Part shown: positions 27,011 to 35,287 of the stretch, piece after piece
Numbering within the stretch: the stretch's first letter is position 1
How the letters are laid out: each line of letters starts with the position of its first letter
NCBI RefSeq assembly: GCF_023715225.1
Contig: NZ_JAMBNS010000003.1
Span: forward strand, 1-64,000
Direction: 5' to 3'
Length of the DNA stretch: 64,000 nt
DNA from: Robertmurraya korlensis
GTDB lineage: Bacteria; Bacillota; Bacilli; Bacillales; Cytobacillaceae
Notes under the pieces: generated by a model
Told to the model about the DNA's origin: nothing
The model's database searches: none
Seen by the model: only the letters and a program-made list of their open reading frames with translations
Position numbers and translations under genes: made by a program

Positions 27011-28276
27011 TCATATACTTAAAGTTATATTTTTCCTATGATACACGCTTAATACTATCCCAATTAGAAAGGAATTTAAAACAGTTGGTGTTAGTCCGTA
27101 GCTAATAAAAGGTAATGACATTGATATTAGGGGCAGTAAACCAAGCACCATTCCAACATTATATACAAACTGGACAGATAGTAATGAACATACACCTAGG
27201 ATTAGTTGTTTACCGAATCGATCCTTTATTTGTATAGAAAGTACGATCATTCTAAATAGAAGCAACGAAAGTAGAACGAGTAGAAACACAGCTACTAGCC
27301 AACCATAAAAATAGGTGATATTTGCAAATACCATATCTGTTGTTAATTCGGGAATAGGGTTTGCAACCTCCTGCTTCCCAAACCATCCACCACTGTTTAT
27401 GAAGTCTTTTAACCTTAAGTACATATAACCTGCGTCTTGTGCGTAATCCTCTGGATTTAAGAATGCCAGTAATCTAACCCATTGGTATTCTTTAGTAGTT
27501 AACAAAAGAAGAACTACATAGATAAGAAGAAGACCAAAAGAGACTCCAATAGTTGTATATATGGCCTTTTTACTGATGGAACTAGAAATAAATAAAGTTA
27601 ACACCAAAATGGAATAAATAAAAACATCTGTAAGGCTTGGTAATCGCATAATCAAAATCACAGTAATCAAGTAAACACTAAATACTACGCTTAATCTTGG
27701 TTTTTCTTTAGATAGATAGAACGCCCAAAACATTAAAAAGAAAGGCAATAAAGAGTTCCCACTGATAGTAAACCCCATTATTCGAAGATATGAAACGCCA
27801 TTAAGCATCATATTCGGAAAAAAGTTAAGTGTTAGTAATAAACTGAGTGCTACAATAAGAAATAGATAGCCAAGTTTCTTAATTTTTCTATAATCAATCA
27901 CCATAACAGTAATAGAAACTAATATCCCTAATACAATATAAATGGTTTGTTTAATCATTAGATTTTCCGAGTAATATTCTTGTACATTGATAATTGGTAG
28001 GATACCCATTGAGATAATGATAATAAAAAGGCCAAAAAGTTTCCAATCGAATATAGGTCGATACAGTTTATTAAAGTGAATTCCAAGGTCTTCAGGGCTA
28101 CCCATCTGATTTATGGCCTTTTCTTCCGCTTCGTTTTCGTTTGCCCCGTTAGATACTAATTCTGACTTAGACATCTTCAGATGATAATTTAGCTCTTTGT
28201 AGACAACTTCCTTCGCTTCTCTTGATTTTATGTATTGCATTACTTCGGTTAAGAAATGCTCCTTAAGATTAGTCAT
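27011..28276 (-). CDS. FtsW/RodA/SpoVE-family protein with N-terminal HAAS-like domain
   Basis: 421 residues. Residues 1-75 are soluble and charged (MTNLKEHFLTEVMQYIKSRE, then NEAEEKAINQMGSPEDLGIHFNKLYRP), resembling the permease-prefix/HAAS domain often found with PadR regulators. The rest has about ten helices of the SEDS type (GVSYLRIMGFTISGNSLLPF near 165, FANITYFYGWLVAVFLLVLLS near 320, and SMSLPFISYGLTPTVLNSFL near 393, the family's SLPFISYGGS-like block). SEDS proteins polymerise peptidoglycan glycan strands or support that process. It is the last gene of a three-gene cluster with a sigma factor and a PadR regulator, 6 bases after padR. Likely envelope-stress related; unproven. Confidence 0.85.
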   Translation of the reverse strand: MTNLKEHFLTEVMQYIKSREAKEVVYKELNYHLKMSKSELVSNGANENEAEEKAINQMGSPEDLGIHFNKLYRPIFDWKLFGLFIIIISMGILPIINVQEYYSENLMIKQTIYIVLGILVSITVMVIDYRKIKKLGYLFLIVALSLLLTLNFFPNMMLNGVSYLRIMGFTISGNSLLPFFLMFWAFYLSKEKPRLSVVFSVYLITVILIMRLPSLTDVFIYSILVLTLFISSSISKKAIYTTIGVSFGLLLIYVVLLLLTTKEYQWVRLLAFLNPEDYAQDAGYMYLRLKDFINSGGWFGKQEVANPIPELTTDMVFANITYFYGWLVAVFLLVLLSLLLFRMIVLSIQIKDRFGKQLILGVCSLLSVQFVYNVGMVLGLLPLISMSLPFISYGLTPTVLNSFLIGIVLSVYHRKNITLSI

Positions 28277-28281
28277 ATTTA

Positions 28282-28692
28282 TTACCTCTCCAATATTTCT
28301 TTTAGAAAGTAAGCTTTGCTATTACCTTCGTTTTGAAGGTTCTTCAATAATTTTAACCCCTTGGTACTAAGCTGATAGTATTTAACATCAGGTTCTTCCC
28401 AGTAAGTGTGAAGGTAACCTTTATGTTCGAATTTATGTAAGGACATATAGAGGAATCCCTCTTCGTTCTCAAACTTTTCAATTCCTCTTGCACGGAGCAG
28501 TCTACTCAATTCAAAACCCGTACGTTTTTCTTTGAGTAACTGAAAAATGGCTAATAATATATCCTCTTCTGAAGTGGAAGATAGCTGGTCAATTTGTCGT
28601 CTAATGCTACTTTTATGTTTCTCAGTAAAGTTAAGGTCCTGTAAAACAGTTCTTTTCATAGCATTTTTTATGTTCTTTAAACGGTCTTCCAT
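28282..28692 (-). CDS. PadR family transcriptional regulator
   Basis: 136 residues. A winged helix (about 55-125: EEDILLAIFQLLKEKRTGFE, ENEEGFLYMSLHKFEHKGYL, VKYYQLSTKGLKLL) with an N-terminal helical extension. It sits one base after the ECF sigma gene and 6 bases before the FtsW-like gene. PadR proteins next to HAAS-domain membrane proteins commonly regulate them; here it may tune the same transcript. Confidence 0.85.
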   Translation of the reverse strand: MEDRLKNIKNAMKRTVLQDLNFTEKHKSSIRRQIDQLSSTSEEDILLAIFQLLKEKRTGFELSRLLRARGIEKFENEEGFLYMSLHKFEHKGYLHTYWEEPDVKYYQLSTKGLKLLKNLQNEGNSKAYFLKEILER

Positions 28693-28693
28693 G

Positions 28694-29227
28694 TTATACC
28701 TCCAAGCTCTCTTTTAAGATTTCTTTTGCTCGTTTTAGCCTGGTCTTAATCGTATTCTGATTTACACTTGTTAGGTAAGAAATTTCCTTAATCGATAATT
28801 CCTCGAAGTAGTATAAATATATAACTTCCCTATATGAATCTGGCAAGCTCAATATTGTTTTCGCTAATTCTTCGTCTTCATATCTCTGTATAACTTGGAC
28901 TTCCACTTCTTTCTCTTTGCTTGGGGTATACCTTACTTTTTCCTCAGAAACAATGATGTGTTTATAATACCAACTCCTTAGATAGTCCTTGCAATGGTTG
29001 ATTGCAATTCTCCAAATCCAGGACTTTAAAGAAGATTTCTTTTGATATTGGTCCAATTTTTGATAACATTTCACAAATATCTCTTGCGTTAGGTCTTCTG
29101 CAATCTCCCTCTTACCTACGTATGAATAGGTAAGGTGCAATAACGATTGGCCATATTCATCCATTAGTTGATCTATTAGTTTCTCCCTATCATGAACGAT
29201 AAGGTCTTCAATGATACTTTCTTCCAA
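28694..29227 (-). CDS. ECF-type RNA polymerase sigma factor
   Basis: About 177 residues with region 2 (LLHLTYSYVGKREIAEDLTQ-EIFVKCYQKL) and region 4 (LPDSYREVIYLYYFEELSIK-EISYLTSVNQNTIKTRLKRA). TTG at 29227 is preferred since GGAAGGGAG lies 9 bases upstream; the ATG at 29251, eight codons earlier, has no site. No classical anti-sigma factor follows; the PadR and HAAS-FtsW genes take that place. Different from sigY at 38.8 kb. Confidence 0.9.
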   Translation of the reverse strand: MEESIIEDLIVHDREKLIDQLMDEYGQSLLHLTYSYVGKREIAEDLTQEIFVKCYQKLDQYQKKSSLKSWIWRIAINHCKDYLRSWYYKHIIVSEEKVRYTPSKEKEVEVQVIQRYEDEELAKTILSLPDSYREVIYLYYFEELSIKEISYLTSVNQNTIKTRLKRAKEILKESLEV

Positions 29228-29308
29228 GGCACTCTGCTCCCTTCCACCCATTAGACGATTCTAAAACAAAGAAAGTTTTAGTGCCATTAAAGAAAATTAT
29301 TTTAGACA

Positions 29309-29340
29309 TAAAAAAAGAGCTAGGATATAACCTATGCTCT
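29309..29340 (-). terminator. terminator downstream of the 112-aa membrane protein gene
   Basis: On the minus strand AGAGCATAGG-TTATAT-CCTAGCTCT is followed by seven T residues, about 100 bases past the stop at 29438. Confidence 0.8.
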
Positions 29341-29352
29341 GAAGCTTGTTTT

Positions 29353-29391
29353 GTTATTCAATAATTCTGCCTCTTTAGTCGAATAAATAAA
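29353..29391 (+). repeat. dispersed hairpin repeat, copy 2
   Basis: GTTATTCAATAATTCTGCCT, then CTTTAGTCGAATAAATAAAG. It matches the family in its TTATTCAA arm, CTGCC loop and GAATAA arm, with extra divergence. Directly after it AGCTCCTACTCAGGAGCT forms a second small hairpin. Confidence 0.6.
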
Positions 29392-29437
29392 GCTCCTACT
29401 CAGGAGCTGGTTCTATATAGGAATAATTATTCTAGGA

Positions 29438-29776
29438 TTAGTAAGAGACTTCAGAATTTACCTTATATTTGATGAAGAATAAAACCCAATATACAAATAG
29501 GTATAGAAAACCTATAACTGCGTATATAGACCAGATTGAACCTTGTTGTAGCTGAGCAGCTAAGTGTTCAATTTCATTGATACCTTTCGCTCTTCCTATA
29601 CTATTTAACATACTAATAATTGGAACGGTAATCGTTATGCCAATTGCAATAATCGACAAGCCTAACATTCTCTTTTGAATAACATTCAAAATCCCTAATC
29701 CTAATGTTAGAAATAGAAATAGATAGTAAATTAACCATACCCAACTAGGAAGTGTCTCCCAATACATATTTATCAC
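29438..29776 (-). CDS. membrane protein of unknown function, 112 aa
   Basis: Three hydrophobic helices (WVWLIYYLFLFLTLGLGILN, LGLSIIAIGITITVPIISML, IYAVIGFLYLFVYWVLFFIK). The ATG at 29776 follows AGAGGTGAT. It is single, in the same direction as the sigma-factor cluster but upstream of it, and has its own terminator. I do not recognise a family. Confidence 0.7.
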   Translation of the reverse strand: MINMYWETLPSWVWLIYYLFLFLTLGLGILNVIQKRMLGLSIIAIGITITVPIISMLNSIGRAKGINEIEHLAAQLQQGSIWSIYAVIGFLYLFVYWVLFFIKYKVNSEVSY

Positions 29777-29847
29777 CTCTATTTGATATGTATTTTTTGA
29801 TTTATTTTACCATTAAATTCCTGCGATTAGGTTGGTTTTCTCTTTTT

Positions 29848-29882
29848 CTTATTCCACAAAACTGCTTCTTTTGTGGAATAAG
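29848..29882 (+). repeat. dispersed hairpin repeat, copy 3 (perfect stem)
   Basis: CTTATTCCACAAAA (29848-29861) pairs perfectly with TTTTGTGGAATAAG (29869-29882) around loop CTGCTTC. The arm sequence differs from other copies while pairing is kept, which points to selection or conversion for a hairpin. Confidence 0.75.
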
Positions 29883-30050
29883 AAAATAAGACCACCTCAG
29901 CGATCACATCCTTAACTCTTGCCCTCGTTTGTTTAAGTGTATCGGTTCACATCTTAACTTAATCCCATTATCACCTTTAATCCATTACAGGAATCCACGC
30001 TAGTGTAATAAGGAAAGGAGCCTGAGACTGACTTGGAGATTCAAGCATAC

Positions 30051-30242
30051 TTACTCTTTCTTTTTATAATCCTTCCCATTAACAGCCCAGTCAAAGAATG
30101 CATAGACTAAAGTAAATATTAAAGAACGGAATATGTTAAAAATTAGATTTAAGTCCTTTTCAGTGCTGTAATCAAAGGATATTAACCAGATGACAAAAGA
30201 AGAGAATAATATCAGGTAAGCATTTTTTCTAGATTTTCTCAT
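30051..30242 (-). CDS. small membrane protein, 63 aa
   Basis: From ATG 30242 (MRKSRKNAYLILFSSFVIWL) it has two hydrophobic helices and a basic end (DWAVNGKDYKKKE). AAGGTG lies 9 bases upstream; an in-frame GTG eight codons earlier (30266) sits on top of its own AAGG and is less likely. Family unknown. Confidence 0.55.
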   Translation of the reverse strand: MRKSRKNAYLILFSSFVIWLISFDYSTEKDLNLIFNIFRSLIFTLVYAFFDWAVNGKDYKKKE

Positions 30243-30367
30243 AAACTTTAACACCTTATTCCCCACCCTTAATTCATTCTTGTTGTATTAACTTGCTTCT
30301 ATTGTTACACAACATTGCGCTACTCAGGGCAACTTCTAATACTACGTTCAAAGAGCAGGAAAAGTTT

Positions 30368-30402
30368 CTTATTGAAGAAACCTGCCCCTTTTCTACAATA
30401 AG
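30368..30402 (+). repeat. dispersed hairpin repeat, copy 4
   Basis: CTTATTGAAGAAACCTGCCC, then CTTTTCTACAATAAG; arms CTTATTG / CAATAAG pair. It is followed at about 30410-30450 by the companion motif (ATTAATCC..TAGAATAATGCCCG). Confidence 0.75.
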
Positions 30403-30463
30403 AGGTTCCATTACAAAGACTATTAATCCTTTAGAATAATGCCCGTTAATTTCTTCTTATTTC

Positions 30464-31105
30464 CTAATGTGTACTATAACTCTTACTGTTTTTTCTAGCT
30501 ACTATTGGCTGTACGAAATTTTTAAAGATCATAATAGTTAACTTATAAAACATATACCCTAGATAGGAACCCAGCACATTAAAAATAACATCATCTATAT
30601 CGGTTACACGACCAAATGCTCCAATTTTAATTTCCCAGTACTGTGAAAACTCAATCAATACCGATATACATAAGCCGAGTAATAGGGTCTGCTTTAATTT
30701 AAAACTCTCCCAAAGCAAAGGAACTAAATAACCTAGAGGCATCAACAATAGTATATTTCCACCGATATTTCTAATAATTAAACCAACCATAAACCAGGTA
30801 TCACCACTATAAGCAACACCAATTTGACTGAGATCATGAAAAACAGCTACTAGTGGGACCCAATTGACTGTCATATAGGCTGTAGATAAACCTGAATCTA
30901 TCTCCCTATCATATATAATTGGAAATGGAAATAATGTTACTGAAACAACCATGCATAAGTATAACGCAAATAAAAATAACAGGGTTTCTTTTCCCCATAA
31001 ATTATGTTCTTTTTTCAAGTACTTCCTTAATACAAAAGACCCTCTAATAAAAAAGTACAAAGTCATACCAACCAAAATAAACACAATACCATTCAGAAGT
31101 AACAA
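30464..31105 (-). CDS. VanZ family protein
   Basis: 213 residues with five or more helices. The family core VTLFPFPIIYDREIDSGLST, GGNILLLMPLGYLVPLLWES and SVLIEFSQYWEIKIGAFGRVTDIDDVIFN is present; the E..Q...GRVTDIDDVI..N block is diagnostic. VanZ-like proteins are linked to low-level teicoplanin resistance and related to phosphotransbutyrylase-like membrane proteins; the role here is unknown. The start is TTG at 31105 behind AGAGAGG. Confidence 0.88.
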   Translation of the reverse strand: MLLLNGIVFILVGMTLYFFIRGSFVLRKYLKKEHNLWGKETLLFLFALYLCMVVSVTLFPFPIIYDREIDSGLSTAYMTVNWVPLVAVFHDLSQIGVAYSGDTWFMVGLIIRNIGGNILLLMPLGYLVPLLWESFKLKQTLLLGLCISVLIEFSQYWEIKIGAFGRVTDIDDVIFNVLGSYLGYMFYKLTIMIFKNFVQPIVARKNSKSYSTH

Positions 31106-31256
31106 GCCGACACTACCTCTCTTTCAATTTAACAACCATCTCTATTTTACCATATTTAGGTAATTATGTATGTTAGTTTATTGTTTTGAGGTGCATTCCA
31201 ATTACATGAACATGAAAAAGAATGGTAATAGAAGTTTCCCCCATCCCCTTCGCAGA

Positions 31257-31292
31257 CTTTATTGAACTAAACTGCCCCGTTAGTGCAATAAT
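31257..31292 (+). repeat. dispersed hairpin repeat, copy 5
   Basis: CTTTATTGAACTAAACTGCC, then CCGTTAGTGCAATAAT; arms TTATTG-ACTAA / TTAGT-CAATAA pair around the C-rich loop. Confidence 0.7.
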
Positions 31293-31359
31293 AAAAAGCC
31301 ACTATTATGGCAGCCGGATTTTCAAGTCTTGTATCTGTGAGCTTAATATGAATTCGTAC

Positions 31360-31734
31360 TTACCGAGTAAAATGTTCTTTAAAAATCTGTTTAAAATAAG
31401 GCTTAAAATCAATTTCAATCATTTGTTCAGTGTCCTCATTAACAACTGTTAATAGCACCCTTGAATGGTCTTTCTTATCTGCTGTAATTTCAAATTTATC
31501 AACCCGTTTCAGGTCCAAAAGTGATAACAATCTATTTGAAGCCCGTTGAGTTACTTGTATTTTGACTTCACCATAAGAGGGAGAAAGAGTAACAATAAAG
31601 TCTTCCTCTCCATTAGAAAATCGGTATGTTGCTTTATTATAATAAAATGGCAAGTCTTTCGAAGTGTTATCTAATAACATTGGCTCACACTCGAATAACG
31701 AAAGAAAGTCGTTTTCTTCTGGAAATATAGCCAT
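31360..31734 (-). CDS. hypothetical protein, 124 aa
   Basis: A soluble, acidic protein (MAIFPEENDFLSLFECEPML..) of mostly beta character (FIVTLSPSYGEVKIQVTQ, KFEITADKKDHSRVLLTV). AAGGTGATGGG precedes the ATG. No membrane segment and no motif I recognise. Found in the small-gene, repeat-rich stretch between VanZ and the CBO0543 pseudogene. Confidence 0.65.
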   Translation of the reverse strand: MAIFPEENDFLSLFECEPMLLDNTSKDLPFYYNKATYRFSNGEEDFIVTLSPSYGEVKIQVTQRASNRLLSLLDLKRVDKFEITADKKDHSRVLLTVVNEDTEQMIEIDFKPYFKQIFKEHFTR

Positions 31735-31771
31735 TTTCCCATCACCTTTTTTATCACTATTTTAACAGTTT

Positions 31772-31806
31772 CTTGTTCAACTATCCTGCATCGTTAGTTC
31801 AACAAG
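31772..31806 (+). repeat. dispersed hairpin repeat, copy 6
   Basis: CTTGTTCAACTATCCTGCAT, then CGTTAGTTCAACAAG. The arms CTTGTTcAACTA / TAGTTcAACAAG pair with a single mismatch. Both arms changed A to G/C at the same position compared with other copies (CTTATT/AATAAG to CTTGTT/AACAAG), a compensatory change. Confidence 0.75.
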
Positions 31807-31936
31807 TACTATTTTCTCTATTGCACATTATTTTCGTTATGCCACAGAATAATGTTTGCTGTCATGTATGTTTAACTATATATTTTGTTAATAATTTCAT
31901 TGAAGACTCATCCTATAAAAGTACAAGGTGAATAAT

Positions 31937-32497
31937 ATGTCTACAATTGAAAAAATGGATAAATATGTTAATGAAACTCAAGAAATTGTTAAGCATGCAA
32001 TTAACCTTTGGCATCAAGAAGTTATTTTTTCATGGCGCTGGTGGTTTGGTGTAATTTTAACTATACTAGCATGGTTCTTATGGATGAAATTCCACAAGAA
32101 GGAGAGTAGATATAGACTTTTGTTAGCGGGCTTTTTCGTAATGACAATCTCCGTCATTTTAGACGCTTTAGGTGTACAAATTGGCTTGTGGTCATATAGA
32201 TATGAAGTTTTCCCCATTATACCTGCTTATGTTCCTTATGACTTAGCTCTAATGCCCGTAGTAATTATGAGCTTAATCCAATATTAACCTAACTACTCAC
32301 CGATCAAAAAGGCTGTCTTATTTGGTATCTTAACTGCTTTTTTAGGAGAAACTCTTATTGTATTTATCGATATTTACAAACCTGAAAATTGGCGATTCTT
32401 CTATTCAGTTCCTATCTACATACTGGTTTATCTAGTTGCTAATTGGTTAACAACTAGAAAGGAATTTAATGAGATCACTGACCCTCTTTCTAAATAG
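31937..32497 (+). pseudogene. CBO0543 family membrane protein gene with one nonsense codon
   Basis: ATG 31937 (AAGGTG at 31925) reads 116 codons to TAA at 32285-32287 (..VVIMSLIQY*). The same frame then stays open for 69 more codons (PNYSPIKKAVLFGILTAFLG..YSVPIYILVYLVANWLTTRK..) to TAG 32495-32497 and is clearly the rest of the same protein: WRWWFGVILTILAWFLWMKF.., DALGVQIGLWSYRYEVFPII.. and the post-stop part together make one CBO0543-type protein of about 186 residues. A single AAA-to-TAA change would explain it. The first half may still be translated, but the last membrane segments are lost. Confidence 0.85.
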
Positions 32498-32517
32498 AAC
32501 TTTCATTTGTTTTAATT

Positions 32518-32543
32518 ACCTCTTTTTATCTAGAGGTTTTTTA
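32518..32543 (+). terminator. terminator of CBO0543 pseudogene
   Basis: ACCTCT (32518-32523) and AGAGGT (32532-32537) followed by TTTTTTA, about 20 bases after the final stop. Confidence 0.75.
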
Positions 32544-32580
32544 TTTCCGTTTATGTCACAATAGGGGTCTACTGTTCATT

Positions 32581-32675
32581 TCCTTTATTACATAAACCTG
32601 CTTCTTTTCTGCAATAAGGATATTTAACAAAAATAGGCATCAATCCATCTTGGATCAATGCCCACGTTTCTTTAA
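32581..32675 (+). repeat. dispersed hairpin repeat, copy 7, with companion module
   Basis: Core TCCTTTATTACATAAACCTG, then CTTCTTTTCTGCAATAAGGA (32581-32620). Next comes the companion module AACAAAAATAGGCATCAATCC..GGATCAATGCCCACG (about 32627-32665), itself a hairpin (ATCAATCCAT / TGGATCAAT-type). Confidence 0.75.
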
Positions 32676-32749
32676 GTACTATATTTCACAATCTTTCTAA
32701 TTAAATAAAAAAGGCGACCTTCATTTTGAAAAATCACCCGATTATTATT

Positions 32750-33163
32750 TTATTTTCTTGATATTTGAGCATACAAGGCGTCAAATATTATACTACCTCT
32801 TTCTAATGCCGTTACATCATCAGGACTTGTTAATCGAATTCCATCGCATATAAAATCAAGTCCAGGTGCAACTGGTTCTAGGAATACTTCTTGTACAGTA
32901 TCTGCTTCATCTACAATTTTAGCAATTTGTTCTAACACAGGGTCTTTGATTTTATATTCCCGCAACATCGTGTGAAAACTACAATGCCCCCTTTGATGGG
33001 AAAGACGAACACCAGGAATATCAAAAGGTTCCAAGCCTTCAGATAATGGTTTCTGACCTATAGGAATAAATGAAAATTCTGCCTCTGAATCAATCCATTT
33101 TTTTATTAACCACGCACAAGCCATTCGATCGACACCAACATTTTCCCACGTAACCCATTTCAT
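32750..33163 (-). CDS. ChrB C-terminal domain protein (chromate resistance)
   Basis: 137 residues: MKWVTWENVGVDRMACAWLI-KKWIDSEAEFSFIP, GVRLSHQRGHCSFHTMLREY, IVDEADTVQEV and GLDFICDGIRL are the ChrB C-terminal family pattern (conserved D-R-AW-I, H..C.F, E.D motifs). In Gram-negatives this domain is the second half of ChrB, a chromate-responsive regulator and/or reductase-like protein. Here it is a separate gene whose ATG overlaps the stop of the ChrB N-terminal gene (33160-33163), implying translational coupling and probably a complex. Confidence 0.85.
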   Translation of the reverse strand: MKWVTWENVGVDRMACAWLIKKWIDSEAEFSFIPIGQKPLSEGLEPFDIPGVRLSHQRGHCSFHTMLREYKIKDPVLEQIAKIVDEADTVQEVFLEPVAPGLDFICDGIRLTSPDDVTALERGSIIFDALYAQISRK

Positions 33164-33594
33164 TCATTTATCCCCCCTCTAGCATGTTGTAATTCTTCCA
33201 GAACAATTTTCCCTAGTTTTGATTCAAAATAATCCTTCATCTTAACCTGCTGATATTTCTTTGAGAGAGAAACAAGGTCAAAAGGTTCTTTCTCTAGCTC
33301 AATTAGGATTTCTCTATACTCCTGTTCAACCTGACCCAAAAATTGTTTCAAAATCTCTTCATCTTTCATTCCTAAGAGCAATTGAGATTCCCAAAGAGAA
33401 GCCTCTCCACCTAGTTCTTGAATCTCTACAGTTAACCATTGAAACTGTTCCCTTGTCTTAGGGTTAGAAGGTAGACACCAAACGGAATCGTGAAGAAGAA
33501 CAGCTCCTAGTCTCTTTAATTTTCTCCACACATAAACCCTTATTTTACTGGGGTTACGTGGAATCTTATATACTAAATGCAGCCATACTTGCAT
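33160..33594 (-). CDS. ChrB N-terminal domain protein (chromate resistance)
   Basis: 144 residues: VWLHLVYKIPRNPSKIRVYVWRKLKRLGAVLLHDSVWCLP is a winged-helix-like ChrB N-terminal domain (basic, PaaX-related), followed by a helical region rich in Glu and Lys. It may bind DNA in chrA control. It is 20 bases downstream of chrA and overlaps the ChrB C-terminal gene by four bases. Confidence 0.85.
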   Translation of the reverse strand: MQVWLHLVYKIPRNPSKIRVYVWRKLKRLGAVLLHDSVWCLPSNPKTREQFQWLTVEIQELGGEASLWESQLLLGMKDEEILKQFLGQVEQEYREILIELEKEPFDLVSLSKKYQQVKMKDYFESKLGKIVLEELQHARGGINE

Positions 33595-33613
33595 AAATCC
33601 AACTCCTAATTTT

Positions 33614-34810
33614 TTACTGGATTAATGGGTAAACAATTAAGCCAATAATGGCTGATATGAGAATGATAATAGGCTCTGAAATCTTTTTAGTTTTCCATAA
33701 TAAAAGTAACGTAATAAGTGCAAATAGGGCTGTGGGAACGTCTATAATTGATCGTTTACCCAATACAATAACGGCTCCACTAATGGCTCCTGTGGCAGCA
33801 GCCGTAACTCCATTGACAAAGGCATTGATTCCAGGGAGTTTTCCGTATTTTTTAAACAATGGTGCAGGGACAATGGTTAACAAGTAGCAAGGCAGAAATG
33901 TAGCTAAAGCTGCCACAGTTGCACCTGAAAATCCTTCTACTAAGTAACCTATGAAGCCTGTAGTAATAACGACAGGTCCTGGTGTTATCATCGCAACTGC
34001 GACTGCATCTAGAAATTGTTGAGGATCTAACCATCCATACTCTTTAACGGTACCACCGTAAAGAAAAGGAACAATGGCAAGACCACTTCCAAACACGAAT
34101 GCCCCTGCCTTCGCAAAGAATGTGAAAATGTTCCATAAGCTACCTGAATTTGAGGAAATAGCTACTCCAAGTAGTAAAGAAGTTGAAAATGGATCAATAC
34201 TTTTTATTTTTAGCGTTTTCCCTATCCCTTTTGGGGGTGATTTTACTAACCAATACACAATCCCAGCCCCAAGAAATAAAAGGACATTTTCTGTTTCAGT
34301 AATAACCGTTACTATGCCTGCAATCGAAAATATAGTCCATAGAAGCCAATCCTTGCCGATTGTTTTTGTTGTTAGCTTATAAGCACTAAAGGCAATGATT
34401 CCAATTACACTTGCTCCCACGGCATAGAAAACAGCTTGCATCCAAGTTAAGCCACCGAATCTAACATATGTCCACCCTAAACATACCACCATAATAAATG
34501 AAGGTAAAACAAAAGCAATAGCCACTAGAGTAGCTCCTATAAATCGATAATGGACATAACCAAGATAGATAGCTAGTTGAGCAGCTAAAGGACCAGGAGC
34601 AAGTTGTGACAAGGCAAGACCATCTTTATAATCTTCTTCCGAAACCCACTTTCTTTTCTCTACTAAGTCCGTGTACATATAACCTGTTAATGCTACTGGT
34701 CCACCAAAACCGACCGTACCTAACTTTAAAAAATATAAAATCATTTGCCAAAGTGAGTACGTTGCAACTTGAGGTTGAAGAGTAGACTCTTTATTCAATG
34801 ACGTATTCAT
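33614..34810 (-). CDS. chrA: chromate transporter ChrA
   Basis: 398 residues with two homologous CHR halves. Half one has FLKLGTVGFGGPVALTGYM and LALSQLAPGPLAAQLAIYLGY; half two has FAKAGAFVFGSGLAIVPFLYGG and DAVAVAMITPGPVVITTGFIGYL. It is the full-length efflux form that exports chromate. AAGGGGAG precedes its ATG. First gene of a chrA-chrB(N)-chrB(C) operon with two palindromic sites upstream. Confidence 0.95.
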   Translation of the reverse strand: MNTSLNKESTLQPQVATYSLWQMILYFLKLGTVGFGGPVALTGYMYTDLVEKRKWVSEEDYKDGLALSQLAPGPLAAQLAIYLGYVHYRFIGATLVAIAFVLPSFIMVVCLGWTYVRFGGLTWMQAVFYAVGASVIGIIAFSAYKLTTKTIGKDWLLWTIFSIAGIVTVITETENVLLFLGAGIVYWLVKSPPKGIGKTLKIKSIDPFSTSLLLGVAISSNSGSLWNIFTFFAKAGAFVFGSGLAIVPFLYGGTVKEYGWLDPQQFLDAVAVAMITPGPVVITTGFIGYLVEGFSGATVAALATFLPCYLLTIVPAPLFKKYGKLPGINAFVNGVTAAATGAISGAVIVLGKRSIIDVPTALFALITLLLLWKTKKISEPIIILISAIIGLIVYPLIQ

Positions 34811-34829
34811 TTGTAATCTCCCCTTATTA

Positions 34830-34845
34830 AGTAATACTGGTTACA
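34830..34845. promoter_or_regulatory. chrA operator-like site, proximal
   Basis: AGTAAT-ACTG-GTTACA, an imperfect copy of the palindrome at 34896, 20 bases upstream of chrA. Centres of the two sites are 66 bases apart. Confidence 0.5.
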
Positions 34846-34895
34846 TTTTATGAATCCATTATATATGAAACCCAGTTAAAACAGGAAGAGAAATT

Positions 34896-34911
34896 TGTAA
34901 CAATGGTTACA
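34896..34911. promoter_or_regulatory. chrA operator-like site, distal
   Basis: TGTAAC-AATG-GTTACA, perfect 6-bp arms. Both sites share GGTTACATTTT on the right side. Probable binding site of the operon's regulator, perhaps the ChrB N-terminal protein. Between here and 35.1 kb there is no gene. Confidence 0.6.
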
Positions 34912-35102
34912 TTTTCGTTTTCAAAAGAACATCAAAATAGAGCCGTTAATCCAAAAGGGATCTTCGACTCTTCTTACTTATTCATTTTATTAAATTTATA
35001 AAACTCGAACATATAAATCTTTTGCTATCGAAATTCAGACACCAGCATGCCCCAATTCAATGGATGTCCTTTTAGGGTCCAATATGCGTCAAAAGTTCAT
35101 TT

Positions 35103-35140
35103 CTTATTCCATAAACCTGCCCCGTTTGTTTATTAATAAC
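35103..35140 (+). repeat. dispersed hairpin repeat, copy 8
   Basis: CTTATTCCATAAACCTGCCC, then CGTTTGTTTATTAATAAC. The loop CCTGCCCC is conserved while the right arm is degenerate. A companion-like motif with GCCGTTAATCC lies at about 34940-34965. Confidence 0.65.
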
Positions 35141-35287
35141 ATTAAACAATACAGTACTTGATTACCTTCTAGCACAAGTACATTGTTAAAATTCGTTAAA
35201 ATAATTTCTAATAACCTTCAACAAAAAGTTCCTCCAGAACATATATTCGTGTAATATTTATTTATGACTAGTAAGGGAGGGTTCTTT

